Below are positions 58,207 through 64,000 of a stretch of DNA of 64,000 nucleotides, piece by piece (the stretch's first letter is position 1; the number at the start of each line of letters is the position of its first letter). This DNA is from Mariannaea sp. PMI_226 (lineage: Eukaryota > Ascomycota > Sordariomycetes > Hypocreales > Nectriaceae), in contig JANFOG010000003.1 in NCBI GenBank assembly GCA_024336345.1, positions 2,052,501-2,116,500 on the forward strand, in the 5' to 3' direction. The notes under the pieces were generated by a model, which did not search any database, was not told the origin of the DNA, and saw nothing but the letters and a program-made list of their open reading frames with translations. Position numbers and translations under genes: made by a program.

Positions 58207-61200
58207 TCTCTCCTGATGATGTATCAGAATCTAGATACCTGAAATGCCTATGTGGGTAAGGCAGCGGAAGACAAGGCAATTGATTGAGGCAATCCTTTGA
58301 TCAATGAAATGTTGGCGTATCTACCTAGCTAGGTAGTGAAGTCGCGTCCGCGATTGAGGTACGTACCCATTAAAGTCGCGACTTCAGCCCAGCTCGACTT
58401 TGAGGTGGGGGCAGAAACGAGCCGTTCTTATTGCACGAATAAGTACAGATTACCGTACCTACTGTTAGTGCTAGTATGATACCAAATTATCAAGGATATG
58501 ATGCATTTTGGTATTTTATTGCTCTCTTTGCAACAAGAAAACACATGCTTCATAACTTTAAACCAGAATGCGAGCGGATTCTTATCTGAAGGTGATGATT
58601 GAGCTGCATCCACCAAAGGCTGTGAGCACAGGCGGTGACTGACTAAGAGAGGCTGAGAGCTCACAATGGAATTTCGGGATACTGGTGTGAATTACTCAAG
58701 CACTTGATTTAGATGCATTAAACCTATACTTGTACTCAGTTAGACAAGTACACGACCCATAGCATTAAACTGTATACGCCCTATGTTTCTTTCTTTCTCT
58801 GTTTTGGGCATATTTCTCTAGCAATGGTGTCTCTTGCATCTCGGTGTGTTGGGCTGATAGATGGTAACCCCATTAGACAGTCGAACAAAGACCAGCCCCC
58901 AAACCTAACAGACGCGTAACCTTGTTGAGAACAGGGAACCAACTACGTCTTTGCCAAGTCGCTTCTTACGACTGGCGAATCTGGTCAGTTGTGAATAAAA
59001 GCACCGTAAACTGAACGGTCGTCCCGACTTTGGATGTTGATGTGGGTTGAAATGCCAGTATCGAGCTCAAAAGGTTCCCCGCAACTCTCTATTCGACTTC
59101 ACAACACAGACAAGGTGGTGAGAACCTCCCCGGACTGAGGGGTGAATTATGGATGAATAATCACGGCCATAGATTTACGCTAACAAACCGCCGCGCTCGA
59201 AAACGCATTTTTTACACGTGTTATTGCCTTCTGGTCATCCTGTTCATGTTCTTCCCGTCTTCCCCTAGTCAGTTGCCTTGGAGGGGATGATGGGGTCACC
59301 GCCTTAACGCGGCCGGGGGAATGGGCTCGGACTGAATGGCCCGTATTTCCCAGCCAAGGAGGGGTTCCGTGAGGGGGCCTTTCGTACGGGAGGGGTACAA
59401 GATAGAGGGGAAACGAACAACGGGTTGATTAGTTGGATCCAAGGGCACACAAAATAATTGATCTTGAGGTTGAATCTACCTGCTCTATATCGAGAGTCCC
59501 TTACAACCAAATCGAAAAGCCATTGAGAAGCTATATACTTGTCAAGTAGTGGAATGACAATCCTTCCCGCCTACACACACCTCACATTCGCTTCCCTACC
59601 AAAGCGAGTTGAGCTGACGCACAGCACTGTCGGTTGGGACTGGTCCACCCCCCTCAATAAGGTGGCGTGGAACCTTACAGTAGCTCGAACGACTTGGGAG
59701 CTTGTCTGTCACCTTTTCTCAGCTAGACTGGACGGCTCGAAGCACGACAGCCACACCAACTTCAAGATGCATGCACAGTGAATTCGCACGAAGAAGTAAA
59801 AATACTCACTGTTTGGCACTGTAGGTCGACGTGGGGGAAGGGAGGGGTTGCGAAGTCGGCTCGGCCTTGGTAAAGTTGCACCACGAGATCCAGTCTTGCA
59901 TCATACAAATTTGTCCCATCAACAAAATTGAGGTGCTATCCTCAGGCCGCGTCATGTCGATCAAGGGATCATCCTAAAAAGGTACGCAGAACACGCTCAA
60001 TAACCCCCCAACCAAGGTGTAAAGTTGGCTCTTGCAGCGGTGGCTATATCAAGCTATTCTGGTAGAAAAAAATCAAAGACATCATCTTCACGGTCCACTT
60101 TGCTCACCTACATTATACTGCTCGGTATTACAAGCTAGGTTCTCCGTACGGAGTAACTCTACAATGGGCTGGCTGCTGATGATGTCGGATAACCGAAGGC
60201 TAAAAGCCAAAGAATGAGGCCCGCAAGGGTCATGACAGCACCCGTCTCATGAAAGAGAAAGGGAAACGCGAACTTCGTACTGTACTGTTCACTCAGTGAA
60301 TCAGAGACCCTCACGAGGCCTTATCTTGGGCCACCCTCCACCATCCCAAGCCGTTACAACCCTGGCCAGCACTGCCCGATCAACGGCCCACAGCAGACTA
60401 GAGCGCCTCGATTTGGGATGAAAGACGCTGCCATCCAAACCCACCAGCTAAGTCTGGACCCAGTCACCTAGATACTTGACCCCTGAAGCTCGGGAAAACT
60501 GCCCGCAATAACTCCACTAGCACCGTGTCGAAGTATTCATGGAAGCTCCCTCATTCCCTTTCGGGGAAATGGCCGACCACCGATATCCCATCAGGGGGGG
60601 GAATGCCCAACTTTAGTATGTACAGTATTGTAGGAATCTCAGTCCTAGTGAGGAGTGGTGTGCTCTACCATTCACTACCAAAGGCCAGTTGACGTGTGTC
60701 CTGTGATATCCTTCCCAAATCCCCGACCCAGTCACGTCAGTGGTGATCGTCAACGCAAGCGCGGGAAGAAACGTCGTGTGGCTTGATAGAAGAGAAAATA
60801 TAACCTCTGCTAACCGGCCAGCACACTTACACCAATACCGACACCAACGCCTCTAAAGTTTCGTTGCCCTGTATTGTCTCCTGTCTCTGGCGTCATGGTG
60901 TTGTCGTCGTCCTGCTTCAGGGCATCATCTTTTCTTGCCGTCTCTCACGTGTCCCCGCATCTCTCCAGTGCTTGGCCATCTACCACCCCCTCTTCTTCCC
61001 CCATAGTCTCCCCCGGCCTCCGCGCCAATCCCACGCCACATCGTGCAGTGAATGGCACCAACTGGGAAGTGGGAGGCCTGGGCTATGGGCTAGGGCTATC
61101 GACCATGAGCCTGTCTGGGATGAGTACGAAGTGCAGCACAGTACAGTATCATGGAGGTAGGGTATAGTCAACAAGCTTGAAAGTCCAGAAGAGCGGGTGT

Positions 61201-61635
61201 GCCTTGATACCCACACTCACCACCATCACTATTGGACCTCCCTCCACCAACACCGAACTCCCACCTGCCACCTCCCTGCATGCATCTTTATCCGCGGCTG
61301 TGCATTTAGGTAACTTGACGCCAAGGCAATAATGTATTCTGACCCTCCTTGTCTCACTCGACCGTCACCAATCCCACACTTCTTTCGTCTCACTCTACTT
61401 GTCTACCTTTCTTTCTCTCCCCCGTCGTGTGCTATAAGGTTCACTTGACCTCATGTCCTCCGCGTGATCTATTTCCTATCTTTACTGTCTATTTCGTCAT
61501 TCATCAGTGTCCAGCGTGCCCTATATTCTGATTTCCTCTCGACGACTTATCTCCTAGACAGATGCTCATCCTGAGTTCCTCTGTGCTTCCTCTGCCTCGT
61601 CACCACCTGTGCTCTGTCTTTCGGTCACCGACATC
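58207..61635. promoter_or_regulatory. 3.4-kb divergent intergenic interval
   Basis: Between nse4 and the next plus-strand gene. It contains the perfect 16-nt palindrome CTACCTAGCTAGGTAG at 58321-58336, about 115 nt upstream of the nse4 start codon, and the perfect 12-nt palindrome CTCCGTACGGAG at 60142-60153. 61350-61635 is C/T-rich and looks like the leader of the gene at 61636. Frames at 59539-59781 and 60864-61167 are short and unsupported. Confidence 0.5.
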
Positions 61636-62522
61636 ATGACCGGTTCTATTGCTACACCGCGCTACAGCGCCGAGGATTTTGATACGGCCTCGATACATTC
61701 TGCCGCTCCATCGTATGGTGAGTTCTGCTGACCTTGTTGCTGTTCCTGCATATTGTGAGAGTATCATATGAGCTGCTCTCGCGAACCACTGGCCTGTGGA
61801 GTCCGGAATTTTGGCACGAGACCAAAGTTACTGATTCTTTGTATTTCCTCAGTTTCGGATGTGCCCTCATACCACACGGTTGCTCCATATCCAGAGGCTG
61901 TGCCACCATACACGCCGCCCGTCAACCGGCCCGCAGCTTCGGCCTCAACGACGTCGCTGATCCCGCCGAGCACGGGCAATTCCCACCAACGGACCATCGG
62001 GCTGCCCCCGGTCCCCTCCGGCCCGGTTCGAAATGTTCCGAACCTAAACAACTTCAGCGTCGGAAACTGGCCCTCTGTTGCGAACAACCCAACCAATCGA
62101 CAGTATCAGCGTGTGGCCCAGAGGCGCATAAACGCTCAGAGGGATCCCATGGACAACTTGCGCCGGGCCATGTCTACTGTGTCAATTGTGGAGGAGCCTC
62201 AGGAGCGTCGCCAACCCTCTCGTCACCTTGAGGATCCGTATTTGGTGGGAGAGACGGCTGCTGCGAGAGCTCGTCAAGAGCGAATTGCTCGAGAGCAAGG
62301 TAACGATATTCTTGTAGAAGAAGATCGCCAGTGGGACTGGTTCCTGGGTATGCTATTACACCATTTCACGGAAAGGAAAGTCCCATGCTGACCAATAGAA
62401 TAGCGCAGATGAGAGACTGGGATGAACGCGACCGAAGCTGGGCTCGGTTCCGTCGCGAGGCTGAGATGAGCTCGCGTAAGAAGCTCCTCCGCCGAATTGG
62501 TGGACGTCGACTGATGATGTAA
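61636..62522 (+). CDS. conserved small fungal protein, unknown function
   Basis: Three exons, 61636-61717, 61853-62347 and 62404-62522, give 231 residues; the introns are 135 and 56 nt. The last acceptor must be the second of two AATAG repeats, because the first leads at once to a stop. The N-terminus is MTGSIATPRYSAEDFDTAS; a Tyr/Pro-rich stretch follows (VPSYHTVAPYPEAVPPYTPP, about residues 31-50), then Ser/Thr/Pro-rich linker. The C-terminal part is a charged helix with many Arg, Trp and Glu residues (DRQWDWFLAQMRDWDERDRSW) ending in a basic tail. The PPY-type motifs could be WW-domain or clathrin-adaptor ligands (inference). I believe similar proteins occur in other sordariomycetes but know no function. 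Confidence 0.78.
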
Positions 62523-63210
62523 AACGACATTATCTGTGAACGCGCTGGGACGCTGCGCCTATAAGGCTTGATAAGGTCGAATCTTGACGACTTTGCTGCA
62601 TTTGCCCCGGCGTTGATGCTAGACTTTCTTTTTATTTGTTCTTCTCTTTGTTGCTTCTTCTTGGTTATCTTCAGTATTATCGGTTTCATGAATGCTAGCA
62701 TATTGGGTGTTCTGCAAGAGATGTTTCTCCCATCTGCATCTGCGTCGCAATGACGTAGGAGTTCTTGGACGGTTTCTCATTCTTTTTCACAGCCACCCAC
62801 CATCGAACTCTCTGGGGGATTTATGGTCTTAGTGTCGCGCAATTTCAAATGTTTCACAAATTGGGTAACAATGGACATAGTTAGCTCCTCTCGAAACCAA
62901 GGCTTCATCGTCTTCTCTCAGGATCTCAACTCACTGCTCTACCTTGTGATATAGTAGTTCCTAGCCCAAAATGCCGAGTGAAATTAGAATGCCGTTAAAC
63001 TTCCGTCAATTTCTCCCTCTGTTCACTACCTATCACGTTAAAAATACACGGTTCCATAACGCCTAAGTCCGATGCAGTTATTAAGACACATCTCTTCCGC
63101 GCGAAGCGGCTCTTTACATTCCCAGCGTTCAACGAAGCAAAACGCTATTCAGTGGCGGCGCACATACGCCCTTGGTCGACTCAGATCGAATCGAGTGAGG
63201 CTAAAGGAGC
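62523..63210. other. convergent 3' interval
   Basis: Lies between the stops of the small conserved gene and vma3. It contains a T-rich stretch near 62628-62660 and no supported gene. Confidence 0.6.
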
Positions 63211-63996
63211 TTAGCCCTTGCTCTTGGTGTTGAGGATCAGGGCAACAATAAGGCTATCTGACCGTTAGATTGTCAATCATCCAGGTTCAAGGTGGTGGAC
63301 ATACCCATAAAGACCCAATACTTCGCCGAAAATAAGGATTAGAACCATGCCAACGAAGATTCTGGACTGTTCCATGTAGGCACGAACACCAGTGTCGCCT
63401 ACAATACCGATACAGTAACCAGCAGCAAGGCCAGTCATGCCAACAGCAATGCCACATCCGAGATGCAAGAAACCCCTGTGTTATATTAGCAAAATGGACT
63501 CTCCCTCCTAGACATCTTCATATCGTAAACGTACGTGAACAAGCTGTAGCTCTGGGTCGAAGGGGGAGCCAAGTCCTCCGCGATCAGGACGGAAATGACG
63601 AGAGAATAGACGGCGATGATACCGGACATAACGACGGGGATCAAGCACTATGTTGAAGGTTAGACGAGGATTCGATAATGGTGCTGGTCCAGACGGTAGG
63701 TACCTTCATGATAAGGTCGGGTCGAAAGGTGCCGACACCGGCAATGCCGATGCCAGACTTTGCGGTTCCATACGCTGCGCCGATAGCTATTCCAATCGTT
63801 CAGTATAAAAGTTTCGATGATTTGAGTCGGCGAAAGTGGGTGATAACATACATCCAAAGACCATCGCAGCTGCAATGCCGCCCTACATATGAAGGTATCA
63901 ACAATCCGCGTCGTCCGCGCCTCGCATTTTCCAGAATGAACTTACCATCCCAATGAAGGGCGCAAATTTGGGAGCAATCTCTGATGAGTCGGCCAT
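63211..63996 (-). CDS. vma3: V-ATPase proteolipid subunit c (Vma3)
   Basis: Six exons, 63996-63946, 63882-63852, 63786-63704, 63647-63535, 63475-63305 and 63253-63211, give 163 residues; the five introns are 51-65 nt. The spliced protein is a four-span proteolipid: [59 protein letters not shown], then [17 protein letters not shown] and a last helix with [10 protein letters not shown], whose Glu is the proton-carrying carboxylate, ending LILNTKSKG. Subunit c forms the Vo rotor ring that moves protons into vacuoles and endosomes. Vma3 is preferred over the paralogues Vma11 and Vma16 because of the FAPFIG start and TKSKG end. The 31-nt second exon is easily missed by gene finders. The whole coding region is present; its promoter is outside the window. 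Confidence 0.95.
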
Positions 63997-64000
63997 GGTG

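Overview
This is nuclear DNA from a filamentous ascomycete (Pezizomycotina, most likely a sordariomycete). The evidence is the gene structure and the protein set. Introns are short (about 50-100 nt) with GTAWGT-type donors, CTRAC-type branch sites and YAG acceptors. Leaders are long and pyrimidine-rich, genes lie on both strands without operons, and the recognisable proteins are eukaryotic (Vps34, Nse4, Cti6, V-ATPase subunit c, Etr1, Mtg1) beside fungus-only families (Clr5-ankyrin, AreA GATA-like/DUF1752, DUF4336). The window is ordinary chromosome arm with some large gene-poor intervals. I see no CRISPR array, rRNA, intact transposon or secondary-metabolite cluster.

Layout. 1-5.5 kb has no supportable gene and is rich in short palindromes. 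5.5-9 kb holds a DUF1752 gene behind a very long leader. 9.9-20 kb is the accessory-looking part: a 90-residue single-pass membrane protein, a Clr5-ankyrin protein of 1,139 residues, and an 863-residue protein of an unnamed fungal zinc-finger-like family. 20.5-25.3 kb is a 1.47 k-residue disordered, basic protein. 27.4-35 kb carries a conserved CxxC protein of unknown function, divergent from the PHD gene cti6, which converges on mtg1. A serine tRNA (anticodon GCT) with a 13-nt intron sits at 36.5 kb. 38-46 kb has a small Ser/Pro-rich protein, etr1 and an unrecognised 413-residue protein. 47.4-58.2 kb is a head-to-tail run on the minus strand: nse4, a tail-anchored-like protein, a DUF4336 protein and vps34. 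58.2-61.6 kb is gene-free. It is followed by a small conserved gene and, at the right edge, vma3 with six exons.

Functional reading. Most genes are housekeeping: endosomal/autophagic lipid signalling (vps34), vacuolar acidification (vma3), mitochondrial fatty-acid synthesis (etr1), mitoribosome assembly (mtg1), histone-deacetylase targeting (cti6) and SMC5/6 genome maintenance (nse4). They are not obviously a pathway; their neighbourhood is chromosomal, not operonic. The best places to look for something new are the Clr5-ankyrin protein with an acidic insert in its repeat domain, the small membrane protein divergent from it, the zinc-finger-like protein next door, and the scattered perfect palindromes of two sequence families. 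All splice models were made by eye from reading frame, splice consensus and recalled family sequence; none was tested against transcripts.
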